From a virus, in the IMG/VR virus record IMGVR_UViG_3300042453_000668, positions 1 through 23,047 of that record: a stretch of DNA of 23,047 bases, one strand, 5' to 3'. This document shows, in pieces, positions 12,541 through 19,973 of this stretch (positions within the stretch are counted from its first letter, which is position 1; every line of letters starts with the position of its first letter). Position numbers and translations under genes: made by a program. The notes beneath the pieces were generated by a model that saw only the letters and a list, made by a program, of their open reading frames with translations, ran no database searches and had not been told where the DNA came from.

Positions 12541-12679
12541 AGTTTACTATCGCCGGTTGCACGAATTGTGTGCACAACTGCAGAATCATCCCCATCGTGA
12601 TGAGATCCTACAGCTGGCTATGGACCAGCTCGCTGATGACAACGATGTAATTGAGGATGCCTATGGCTACACCAGCTGA
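12530..12679 (+). CDS. Small early protein, unknown
   Basis: This encodes 49 residues from ATG 12530, overlapping the previous gene by 11 bases and the RNA polymerase start by 17. It is helical and acidic at its C-terminus (RRLHELCAQLQNHPHRDEIL, then AMDQLADDNDVIEDAYGY). Its 3' end supplies GAGG upstream of the polymerase start, so its translation may open that start. Function is unknown. Confidence 0.5.
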   Translation: MTTKVYYRRLHELCAQLQNHPHRDEILQLAMDQLADDNDVIEDAYGYTS

Positions 12680-14999
12680 GATTGACGAACAAGTACAACT
12701 TGAGCGTGATCAGATAGCTCAAGGACTCAAGAGGTTGCACAAGAACACCCAAGATCTTGAGGAGAAGAGTTACGCATCAGCTAGTGTTTATGGTATTGCC
12801 TCGATTGATGAGTTACTGCCGAAAGTAGTAAAACACATTGAAAGTACATTCAATCGTCTTACTAAAGGCCAAGCAGGTAAATCATTCAAGGAGATCCAAC
12901 ATTACATTATTGATCTTGAGCCCTTGGCATCTGCAGCCATTGCACTTAAGTTAACCTTTGACAAGGTGTTTTCCTTTAAGGAGGGCAGTGATCAGCTCAC
13001 AAAAGTATGTGAGGCTATTGGTCAGGCAGTGGAGAATGAGTGCCAGATGCGTTTCTACGAACGTTCTGCACCTGGATTGCTGAACGTACTCAAAAAGAAA
13101 TACTGGCACTCTTCTAGCGGCACACAGCAACGTCTCAGCAACATCCGCAGACCTATGAATGCTGTAGATGTGAAGTGGGATTCATGGGGTTCTGTTAATC
13201 GTGTTAAATTAGGCATTTGGTTACTTGACTGTATCATTGCTGAATCACATTGGTTCACCAAAGAGACACGTTATGAAGGACGCAAACGAGTTAACTACGT
13301 TGTTCCTACACCTGAGTTTATGTCAATTAAGGACAAGGTAATGGAAGAGGCTGAATTGTTTGCTCCACTTGCTTGGCCCATGCTCATTGAGCCTAATGAT
13401 TGGACTAACGATCGTGCTGGTGGTTACTTACTTAATGAGGTAATGAGAGGGCATGATCTGGTTAGGCGCGGTAACCAGGGATCTATACAGGGAGAAACCC
13501 CTATCGAGTTTCTGAACAAGATTCAGAAGGTCGCCTTCACTCTTAATCCTTTCATAGTGGAGGTTGCGGAAGAACTAGATAGATTGAAACGAGCAGTAGG
13601 CAAGTTCCTCCCCATTGTCAACCATGAGTTACCGCCTAAACCTGTAGACATTGCGGAGAACAAAGAGTCTCGTAAGAAATACAGACAAGAAGCAGCTCAG
13701 ACAATGAATCTGAATGCACAAGAGTTTAAGAAATCTTGTCGTACTCGGATGACGATGAAGGCAGTGAAGAGGTTTAAGAACGTACCTAAGTTCTACATTC
13801 CGTGGTCTTTTGATTATAGAGGTAGAGCTTACCCTATTCCTGCCTTTCTTACTCCTCAAGACACAGACTTTGGAAAAAGTTTGTTAGTCTTTGCTGAGGG
13901 GTCTTACACAACTGAAGAGTCAGATGAATGGTTAGCTTTTCAAGTAGCTACTACATACGGTCTTGATAAAGCACCGTTGATTGAGCGTCTTGAATGGACA
14001 AGAAATAACCATGAATTGTTCACACTCATAGCAGAACATCCCGTCGATAACTTACATCTTTGGGAGAATGTTGAAGAACCTTGGCAGTTCTTAGCAGCTG
14101 TGGAAGAGTATTATCATTGTGTTGTAGTTGCTGATAGGCAATTCACTCGTCTTATGGTGGCAACTGATGCTACCTGTTCAGGTCTTCAGATCTTGGCAGG
14201 ATTAGCTAGGGATAAGTCCACCGCACGTCTTGTTAATGTTTTACCAAGCAATCAGCCTCAAGATGCTTACAAGGTCGTAGCAGAAGCAGCTAAGCCTAAC
14301 TGCCCTGAATCCATCCAACCTTATTTAGATAGGAAGGTGGTCAAAAGGGTAGTTATGACTGTTCCTTACAACGCTAAACCTTTCTCTAATCGTGGTTACA
14401 TCCGTGAAGCACTAGCTGAGAAAGGTGTAGAGATTAGCAAGGAAGATTTAACTGCTACTGTTAGGGCAGTAAGAGCTGCTATGGATAGTGTCGTTCCTGG
14501 TCCTATGGCTGTTATGGCATGGATTGAGCAGGAAGTAGCAACAGCTATCAAGAACGGTAAAGACTTCTTAGAATGGACAACACCTTCAGAGTTTGTCGTC
14601 CATCAAAAACTAAATAAAAAAGAAGTTGTACGTCTTCAGTTACAACTGCTTGGAACCTGTGAAATGCAGGTTGCTGTAGGCGATACCGACGAGGTTGACC
14701 TTAACCACCACAAGAACGCAACAGCTCCTAACCTCATCCATTCCCTTGATGCATCGTTGCTGCACTTAGCTGCGCTACGCTTCGATGCACCGATTGCCCT
14801 TATCCATGACTCTGTGTTATGCAGAGCCACGGACATGTCCACGCTATCTACTTTGGTACGTGAGACATACATGCACCTGTTCGCAGAGCATGACTTTCTC
14901 AATGACTTCGCATCTCAAATAGGTGCGGAGACTGCCCCACCGATCATTGGCGATCTTAAGCCTGAATCGGTTATCGAATCCACCTACTTTTTCTGTTAA
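12663..14999 (+). CDS. Single-subunit T7-like RNA polymerase (gp1)
   Basis: This encodes 778 residues from ATG 12663, with GAGG six bases upstream; ATG 12657 is an alternative. The polymerase core is intact: FDYRGRAYPIPAF (T7 Arg425 region), motif A with catalytic D502 in MVATDATCSGLQ, motif B KVVKRVVMTVPYNAKPF with K561 and Y569 (T7 Lys631 and Tyr639), and motif C ALIHDSV with D716 (T7 Asp812). The C-terminus ESTYFFC corresponds to the T7 ESDFAFA foot. It is about 100 residues shorter than T7 RNA polymerase, as usual in cyanopodoviruses. It should transcribe replication and late genes from phage promoters. It contains copy 2 of the 20-base repeat. Confidence 0.95.
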   Translation: MATPAEIDEQVQLERDQIAQGLKRLHKNTQDLEEKSYASASVYGIASIDELLPKVVKHIESTFNRLTKGQAGKSFKEIQHYIIDLEPLASAAIALKLTFDKVFSFKEGSDQLTKVCEAIGQAVENECQMRFYERSAPGLLNVLKKKYWHSSSGTQQRLSNIRRPMNAVDVKWDSWGSVNRVKLGIWLLDCIIAESHWFTKETRYEGRKRVNYVVPTPEFMSIKDKVMEEAELFAPLAWPMLIEPNDWTNDRAGGYLLNEVMRGHDLVRRGNQGSIQGETPIEFLNKIQKVAFTLNPFIVEVAEELDRLKRAVGKFLPIVNHELPPKPVDIAENKESRKKYRQEAAQTMNLNAQEFKKSCRTRMTMKAVKRFKNVPKFYIPWSFDYRGRAYPIPAFLTPQDTDFGKSLLVFAEGSYTTEESDEWLAFQVATTYGLDKAPLIERLEWTRNNHELFTLIAEHPVDNLHLWENVEEPWQFLAAVEEYYHCVVVADRQFTRLMVATDATCSGLQILAGLARDKSTARLVNVLPSNQPQDAYKVVAEAAKPNCPESIQPYLDRKVVKRVVMTVPYNAKPFSNRGYIREALAEKGVEISKEDLTATVRAVRAAMDSVVPGPMAVMAWIEQEVATAIKNGKDFLEWTTPSEFVVHQKLNKKEVVRLQLQLLGTCEMQVAVGDTDEVDLNHHKNATAPNLIHSLDASLLHLAALRFDAPIALIHDSVLCRATDMSTLSTLVRETYMHLFAEHDFLNDFASQIGAETAPPIIGDLKPESVIESTYFFC
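13472..13491 (+). repeat. 20-base direct repeat, copy 2, inside the RNA polymerase gene
   Basis: This copy is identical to 8487-8506. Here it encodes part of RRGNQGSIQGE. It continues as GGAGAA, giving CTATACAGGGAGA, close to T7-family promoter 3' ends. If active it would drive ssb and the replication genes on the + strand. Coding constraint and promoter function cannot be separated by eye. Confidence 0.45.
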
Positions 15000-15568
15000 T
15001 GGCACAAACCATCCACAAGACCGAACAGCCTGTTGTCCTTGAAGGGTTCCAAGCTGTACTGAAACCTGGCAAGTTTGGTTACAAACTGTCTGCATTGCTC
15101 GATCAAGACACGATCAACACGCTTGAAGATGAGCGTACTGAACTGCTCAAGTGGGCAGAATCCAAACTGAAGAACCCCAAGCGTTCTACTCTCAAGCCTG
15201 AACCTTGGGAAGAAGTGAAGGACGGTAAGTACCAAGTTCGCTTCAGTTGGAATGATGAAACCCGTCCTCCTGTTGTTGATACTGAAGGCACGATCATCAC
15301 TGATGAAGATACCCCGCTGTATGGTGGGTCCAAGGTTAAGCTGGCTTTCCGCCAGAAGCCGTACATTCTCAAGGACGGGGTTACTTACGGCACTAGCCTG
15401 AAGCTTGCTGGTATTCAAGTGATTGCACTCAACACCTCTGCTGGTGTGGATACTGGTGACATGGATGATGCATCGGTGGCTGAGTTGTTTGGTAAGACTG
15501 CTGGTTTCAAGGCATCTGATCCCAATGTGACTCCTTCTGCTGATGTAGTAGAGGATGATGATTTCTGA
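14999..15568 (+). CDS. Single-stranded DNA-binding protein (T7 gp2.5-like)
   Basis: This encodes 189 residues. The N-terminal part has the OB-fold-like pattern of cyanophage gp2.5 proteins (VLEGFQAVLKPGKFGYKLSA, later KVKLAFRQKPYILKDGVTYG, then LKLAGIQVIAL). The last residues, DVVEDDDF, form the acidic tail with terminal Phe that in T7 gp2.5 contacts DNA polymerase and helicase. Its place between RNA polymerase and the gp3-like nuclease is the T7 order. The start ATG overlaps the polymerase stop (TAATG) and its stop overlaps the next start (TGATG). It coats and anneals ssDNA during replication and recombination. Confidence 0.85.
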   Translation: MAQTIHKTEQPVVLEGFQAVLKPGKFGYKLSALLDQDTINTLEDERTELLKWAESKLKNPKRSTLKPEPWEEVKDGKYQVRFSWNDETRPPVVDTEGTIITDEDTPLYGGSKVKLAFRQKPYILKDGVTYGTSLKLAGIQVIALNTSAGVDTGDMDDASVAELFGKTAGFKASDPNVTPSADVVEDDDF

Positions 15569-15918
15569 TGTTTAGATCGGGCTTAGAGGGTAAGGTCGCT
15601 GACCTTCTCTCTAGCTTGAAAGTTAACTACGAATACGAATCACGCAAACTCGCATACATCCTTGAATGCAACTACATCCCCGACTTTCTTTTGCCGAATG
15701 GCGTTTACTTAGAAGTAAAGGGACGCCTGACAAGCGAGGATCGCCGCAAGATGATCGCAGTGAAGAAGAGCAATCCAGACTTAGATATTCGATTTGTCTT
15801 TCAAGCACCCTTTAACAAAATCTACAAAGGGTCTAAAACAACCTATGCGAAGTGGTGTGAAAAGCACGGCTTCCCATGGTCTTCTTATCAATCCATCCCA
15901 ATCTCATGGCTAACTTGA
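15568..15918 (+). CDS. Endonuclease I / Holliday-junction resolvase (T7 gp3-like)
   Basis: This encodes 116 residues. The catalytic PD-ExK set is clear: E7 in FRSGLE, D39 in YIPDFLLPNG, and E49 with K51 in YLEVKGR, matching T7 Glu20, Asp55, Glu65 and Lys67. The C-terminal half (IRFVFQAPFNKIYKGSKTTY, then WCEKHGFPW) is the usual domain completing the dimer. It resolves branched replication intermediates and, in T7, also helps degrade host DNA. It starts inside the SSB stop (TGATG) and overlaps the next gene by 13 bases. It is shorter than T7 gp3 (149 residues) by N-terminal trimming. Confidence 0.92.
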   Translation: MFRSGLEGKVADLLSSLKVNYEYESRKLAYILECNYIPDFLLPNGVYLEVKGRLTSEDRRKMIAVKKSNPDLDIRFVFQAPFNKIYKGSKTTYAKWCEKHGFPWSSYQSIPISWLT

Positions 15919-16115
15919 ATTACGGTTCTCTTGAGTTTTATTCTGAGCAGTTCTCTGACATTCTTGCTGATGTGGATGCTACGACTCCTGATGTAGCAGA
16001 CAACATTATGAATGGGTTTATTCTTGCCCTTGATGAATGGCTCGATTATCACGACAAACAGGCATCTGCATATGCACAACTCCGAGAGCGAGTTCGTAAG
16101 GCACTTACCGTGTGA
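15906..16115 (+). CDS. Small conserved-looking replication-region protein, unknown
   Basis: This encodes 69 residues from ATG 15906. It is helical and acidic in its first half (YGSLEFYSEQFSDILADVDA, then DNIMNGFILALDEWLDYHDK) with a basic end (LRERVRKALTV). Proteins with the YGSL.FY..EF ... GF.LALD.W..Y pattern lie between endonuclease I and primase in related cyanophages. It overlaps both flanking genes (13 and 44 bases). Possibly a replisome accessory; this is inferred from position only. Confidence 0.6.
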   Translation: MANLNYGSLEFYSEQFSDILADVDATTPDVADNIMNGFILALDEWLDYHDKQASAYAQLRERVRKALTV

Positions 16116-17652
16116 ACATTGTGGGTCATCAGATGCAAACTCTTTGTACTCTGATGGCCACACTTTTTGTTTCTCGTGCAATACGTACGGTCACACTGAA
16201 GAAAATGTTCACACTCACAAAATGTCCACCAATGTACAGTTACGCGGATCAGCTGAACGGCTGCAAAAACGACGTATCTCAGAAAAAGTCTGCAAGCAGT
16301 ACCGGATACACAGGGACGGAGACGTTCTACGGTTCTATTATTTCAGCGATGCTGGAGTACTTGAAGGCTGCAAAGTAAAAACTAAAGACAAGGTATTTAC
16401 CTACGAAGGCAATGTCCCAGGCACACTCTTTGGACAACATTTATTTCCCGCCACTGGAAAACGAGTTGTCATTACAGAAGGCGAACTCGATGCAGCTTCA
16501 TGTCAAGAAGCTATGCCGGGGTGGCCGATGGTATCTTTACCTAGCGGTGCCGCTTCGGCCAAAAAGTCGATTCAGCGGGCTATCCCCTGGCTCCAGGGTT
16601 ACGAGGAGATTGTCCTGCTCTTCGACAATGACGAGGCAGGCCGTAAGGCGACGGAGGAAGCAGCAAGCGTACTCCCACCTGGCAAGTGCAAGATTGCATC
16701 GCTCCCGGATGATTACAAAGATGCGTCAGACGCCCTCGTTGCCAATGACGCTCAAGCAATTCGTGAGGCTATTTGGAACGCAAAACCTTACCGTCCAGAT
16801 GGCATCATTGATGGAAAGAGCCTCTTTGAACTCGTAACCACCCCGCTTCCACCATCTGATTATGACTACCCTTTCGCCGGACTACAAAATAAACTTCACG
16901 GGATCCGATACGGCGAGCTTGTTACAATTACTGCAGGATCTGGCATTGGTAAATCCAGCTTCTGTAGAGAGTTGGCAACTCACCTTCTTAGTTCCGGTGA
17001 ACGAGTTGGATACCTGGCTCTTGAAGAGTCAAATCGCCGCACAGCTCTCGGACTAATGTCCGCAGCAGTTGGTAAATCATTACACCTTGGAGAACATGAA
17101 CGATCTGATCTCACCAAAGCATATCAAGACACTCTTGCTAATTGGAACCTCTTTCTTTTCGACGGCTTTGGTTCTTTTGATCCTGATCTCATCTACAACC
17201 GAATTGAATACCTGGCAACAGGTCTTGATGCGCGGATCATCTTTCTAGATCACCTCAGCATCTTATTGTCTGGTCTTGACGGTGATGAACGCCGCATGAT
17301 CGACACCACCATGACACGCCTACGTTCTCTTGTTGAACGTACTGGTGTTGCTATGTTCCTCGTCTCCCACCTCAGGCGAACATCATCTGATACAAACCAT
17401 GAAGAGGGAGCACGTGTTACACTTGGACAGCTGCGAGGAAGTGCAGCTATTGCACAGCTGTCTGACGGAGTTATTGCACTTGAACGAAATCAACAGAGCA
17501 CAAGCAAACAGTCTGACACAACTGTTAGAGTCCTCAAGAATCGCTATTCAGGCGAAGTTGGCGTCGCGTGTAATTTAACTTACGATCTTTCCACCTGTAA
17601 ATTCAATGAAACTCAATCAGAACAAGAGTTCGACGCTACCACTGACTTCTAA
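16072..17652 (+). CDS. DNA primase-helicase (T7 gp4-like)
   Basis: This encodes 526 residues from ATG 16072; upstream in-frame starts overlap the previous gene far more and would precede the zinc domain. The zinc-binding domain has C14-EH-C17 and C33-FS-C36, followed by primase core motifs: TEGELDAAS (TOPRIM acidic residue) and LLFDNDEAGRKA. The helicase half has Walker A GSGIGKSS (289-296), the FLDHLSILLSG Walker B strand and the SHLRR arginine-finger-type motif. The C-terminal acidic tail ends in Phe (EFDATTDF), as in T7 gp4 where it binds DNA polymerase. It unwinds DNA and makes lagging-strand primers as a ring. Confidence 0.95.
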   Translation: MHNSESEFVRHLPCEHCGSSDANSLYSDGHTFCFSCNTYGHTEENVHTHKMSTNVQLRGSAERLQKRRISEKVCKQYRIHRDGDVLRFYYFSDAGVLEGCKVKTKDKVFTYEGNVPGTLFGQHLFPATGKRVVITEGELDAASCQEAMPGWPMVSLPSGAASAKKSIQRAIPWLQGYEEIVLLFDNDEAGRKATEEAASVLPPGKCKIASLPDDYKDASDALVANDAQAIREAIWNAKPYRPDGIIDGKSLFELVTTPLPPSDYDYPFAGLQNKLHGIRYGELVTITAGSGIGKSSFCRELATHLLSSGERVGYLALEESNRRTALGLMSAAVGKSLHLGEHERSDLTKAYQDTLANWNLFLFDGFGSFDPDLIYNRIEYLATGLDARIIFLDHLSILLSGLDGDERRMIDTTMTRLRSLVERTGVAMFLVSHLRRTSSDTNHEEGARVTLGQLRGSAAIAQLSDGVIALERNQQSTSKQSDTTVRVLKNRYSGEVGVACNLTYDLSTCKFNETQSEQEFDATTDF

Positions 17653-17773
17653 TGGTGAACGATATTTTCATCTTCCCACTGGAAAGGTGCTTCAAGCCCC
17701 AAAACCACCTACTCCTGAAGCTGTAGCAAAGGCACAGTTTGTAGACAAGACGTATCGTTGGACCGGTCGTTGA
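17606..17773 (+). CDS. Small protein between primase-helicase and DNA polymerase, unknown
   Basis: This is a 55-residue frame from ATG 17606, overlapping the primase-helicase 3' end by 47 bases and ending at TGA 17771-17773, directly abutting the exonuclease ATG at 17774. The sequence is MKLNQNKSSTLPLTSNGERY, then FHLPTGKVLQAPKPPTPEAV and a basic aromatic end KTYRWTGR. The tidy junction, absence of another gene in 17653-17773 and protein-like composition support it. A shorter start within the frame is possible. No function recognised. Confidence 0.55.
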   Translation: MKLNQNKSSTLPLTSNGERYFHLPTGKVLQAPKPPTPEAVAKAQFVDKTYRWTGR

Positions 17774-18295
17774 ATGTCACAACTGATCTTTGACTTAGAA
17801 ACAAACGGACTTCTGTATGATCTTACCAGCATTCACTGTTTGGTCATCTATGATAACGAGGCTGACCAAACCTTGGTTTACAATGACCAAGGCAGTCAAG
17901 AACCCATCGTCCGTGGTCTCTCAAGGTTAGAAGAAGCCGAGTGTATTATCGGCCACAACATCATTGGTTACGACATACCTGCTATCAAGAAGCTGTATCC
18001 TTGGTTCAAACCTGAAGGCAAGGTCATGGACACCCTACTTCTTTCACGGCTGTACCACACAGACTTGCTAAGTATCGACAAGAAGAAGAACTGGAAACAC
18101 ATGCCAGTGAAACTGTATGGTCGTCACTCCCTTGAAGCTTATGGCTATCGCCTGGGTGAATACAAAGGAGAGTTTGGTAAAACATCTGACTGGAAAGAAT
18201 GGTCAGAGGACATGCAAGACTACTGTGTACAAGACGTAACCGTTACCCGTAAACTATGCGAACACTTCCGTCCTTACCTGACTGGTGCTCGCTAG
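17774..18295 (+). CDS. DNA polymerase, 3'-5' exonuclease domain as separate ORF (T7 gp5 N-terminal part)
   Basis: This encodes 173 residues matching the exonuclease domain of T7 DNA polymerase. Exo I is FDLETNG with D7 and E9 (T7 Asp5/Glu7), Exo II is GHNIIGYDIPAI with D67, and Exo III is YCVQDVTVT with D154. HSLEAYGYRLGEYKGEF matches the T7 SHALEAWGYRLGEMKGEY block. All metal ligands are present, so proofreading should work if the domain reaches the polymerase. The frame stops at TAG 18293-18295, whereas T7 gp5 continues into the polymerase. The polymerase follows in the -1 frame, overlapping by 40 bases. A true split gene, programmed frameshift or sequence error could explain this. Confidence 0.9.
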   Translation: MSQLIFDLETNGLLYDLTSIHCLVIYDNEADQTLVYNDQGSQEPIVRGLSRLEEAECIIGHNIIGYDIPAIKKLYPWFKPEGKVMDTLLLSRLYHTDLLSIDKKKNWKHMPVKLYGRHSLEAYGYRLGEYKGEFGKTSDWKEWSEDMQDYCVQDVTVTRKLCEHFRPYLTGAR

Positions 18296-19518
18296 AGCAT
18301 CAAGTCGCAGAAATACTTACTCAACAAGAACTACATGGCTGGTACTTCAACGAGAGGCAGGCGTATGAGCTTGAATCAACTCTCCGAAGTGAACTGGAAT
18401 CTATTACAGGATCACTACGAGAGAGGCATCCTCTCATTGCAGGATCGGAATTTACTCCTAAGCGAAATAACAAAACTTCTGGCTACATTGAAGGATGCCC
18501 CTTCACACGGCTAAAGGAGTTCAACCCTACATCTCGTGATCACATCGCGTGGGTGATGCAGCAGTATTACGGCTGGAAACCTACAGAGTTCACAGATAAA
18601 GGTAAACCCACGATTGATGAAGTTGTATTGAAAGACATTGGTACGCCAATCGCTCTTGATTTCTTCCGTTGCCTTGAACTAACGAAACAGCTTGGCATGT
18701 TGTCCGAAGGCATCAATGCCTGGTTGAAGTTGGTAAGAGATAACCGTATTCATCATCACTGTTCTGTAGCTACGAACACATTTCGATGTGCTCACCGCAA
18801 ACCGAACCTTGCTCAAGTTCCCAGTGACGCTGATTTTAGAAAGCTATTCTGCGCTACTCCTGGCCTTGTTATGGTCGGTGCTGATCTCGCAGGCATTGAA
18901 CTCAGAATGCTTGCCCATTATCTGGCTCGATATGATGGAGGCAGGTATGCAGACGTTCTTCTCAACGGTGACATTCACCAGGAGAACGCCGACAAGATCG
19001 GAATTAGTCGTAAACAAGTCAAAACAGTAACGTATGCCTTTTTATACGGAGCTGGTGATGCCAAGTTGGGAAGAAGCTATGATCCTCAACTCAATGAAAA
19101 AGATGCAAAGAAAAAGGGTAAAGAGATACGTCAGGCTTACATGGATGCAGTTCCTGGACTTGAGAAGCTGGTTACTGCGGTTAAGTCCAAGGCAGAATCT
19201 GGTTACATCAACCTGTGTGACAATCGCCGCTGCCTTGTTGATGGTAGCCACAAAGCCCTTAACTACCTCTTGCAAGGATCCGCTGGTGTAATTGCCAAGC
19301 GGTGGATGCTTATTAATTACGACAACACACGTGAGCTATGTTGCTCACAACTAGCTTTTGTACATGACGAATTGCAATTTGAATGCGACCCAGGACACGT
19401 GGATCAACTACGAACATCCTTGGTACACTCAGCTGAAGCTGCAGGACAATTCTATGATTTGCGAATCCCCATCGCAGCAGAAGCCCAAGTCGGAAACAAC
19501 TGGTCAGAAGTGCACTAA
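18256..19518 (+). CDS. DNA polymerase, polymerase domain as separate ORF (T7 gp5 C-terminal part)
   Basis: This encodes 420 residues of family A polymerase. A stop at 18250-18252 in this frame makes ATG 18256 the first ATG. Residues 12-30 (SLEHQVAEILTQQELHGWY) match T7 immediately after its exonuclease domain. Motif A is VGADLAGIELR with D210, the O helix is RKQVKTVTYAFLYGAG with K256 and Y260, and motif C is FVHDELQ with H370-D371. It ends NNWSEVH like T7 NWAICH. The region before FNPTSRDHI is about 40 residues shorter than in T7, where the thioredoxin-binding loop lies. It must pair with the upstream exonuclease ORF to rebuild a T7-type enzyme. Confidence 0.92.
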   Translation: MRTLPSLPDWCSLEHQVAEILTQQELHGWYFNERQAYELESTLRSELESITGSLRERHPLIAGSEFTPKRNNKTSGYIEGCPFTRLKEFNPTSRDHIAWVMQQYYGWKPTEFTDKGKPTIDEVVLKDIGTPIALDFFRCLELTKQLGMLSEGINAWLKLVRDNRIHHHCSVATNTFRCAHRKPNLAQVPSDADFRKLFCATPGLVMVGADLAGIELRMLAHYLARYDGGRYADVLLNGDIHQENADKIGISRKQVKTVTYAFLYGAGDAKLGRSYDPQLNEKDAKKKGKEIRQAYMDAVPGLEKLVTAVKSKAESGYINLCDNRRCLVDGSHKALNYLLQGSAGVIAKRWMLINYDNTRELCCSQLAFVHDELQFECDPGHVDQLRTSLVHSAEAAGQFYDLRIPIAAEAQVGNNWSEVH

Positions 19519-19852
19519 GCAGTGTACTAAATGTTATGAAGAGAAACTGCTTTCTGAATTTCCTAAGCATAAACGTATGGTCAATGGTTATGACACCAGA
19601 TGTAAGGAGTGTTTTAAAAAGTATCAAAAATCTTTAAAGCAAGCACATAAGAATGCTCCTCCAAAACCTGATAGCTGCCACCTGTGTGACGCTACAGGAC
19701 GGTTGTATTTAGATCATTGCCATAAGACACACAAAGCGAGGCAGTGGCTTTGTGGAGATTGTAACAAGGGCATGGGTTATCTCAAAGAAGATCCTGTGTT
19801 GCTTCAAAAAGTTATTAATTATTTATCCATCCATAATGCCAGTCAAATCTAA
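19454..19852 (+). CDS. Endonuclease VII-type HNH nuclease
   Basis: This encodes 132 residues from ATG 19454, which overlaps the polymerase 3' end by 65 bases; an ATG at 19358 in the same frame would overlap by 161. The N-terminal zinc ribbon has C24-TK-C27 and C50-KE-C53. The C-terminal recombination endonuclease VII core is C75-HL-C78, LDHCH (86-90) and LCGDCNKGMG with C100, C103 and N104. T4 endonuclease VII resolves branched DNA, but short proteins with this zinc ribbon are usually free-standing homing enzymes. Placement directly behind the split DNA polymerase suggests homing at the polymerase locus. Confidence 0.88.
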   Translation: MICESPSQQKPKSETTGQKCTKQCTKCYEEKLLSEFPKHKRMVNGYDTRCKECFKKYQKSLKQAHKNAPPKPDSCHLCDATGRLYLDHCHKTHKARQWLCGDCNKGMGYLKEDPVLLQKVINYLSIHNASQI

Positions 19853-19973
19853 AACCACCCTTGGACGAGTTCAATTCAAGTCTCGTGCCAAGTTCAAACG
19901 CACCCATCAAGGTAACGGCACCCGCAGTCTTCCTTCGCATGGGCGGAAGCTCAAGCGAGGACAAGGTAAATGA
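19836..19973 (+). CDS. Small strongly basic protein, unknown
   Basis: This encodes 45 residues, about one third Lys/Arg (SKTTLGRVQFKSRAKFKRTH, then QGNGTRSLPSHGRKLKRGQG). It is too short for a folded enzyme and looks like an RNA- or DNA-binding peptide. Similar basic proteins with a RQGNG...S.P..GRK..RGQG pattern lie between DNA polymerase and exonuclease in other cyanophages. It overlaps the HNH gene by 17 bases and the exonuclease by four (ATGA). Confidence 0.65.
   Translation: MPVKSKTTLGRVQFKSRAKFKRTHQGNGTRSLPSHGRKLKRGQGK

Noticed and set aside
18253-18298. Classical -1 programmed frameshift joining the polymerase ORFs
   Set aside because: The direction (-1) is right, but no X XXY YYZ slippery heptamer is present where both frames are open. 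Kept as an open question, not a feature.
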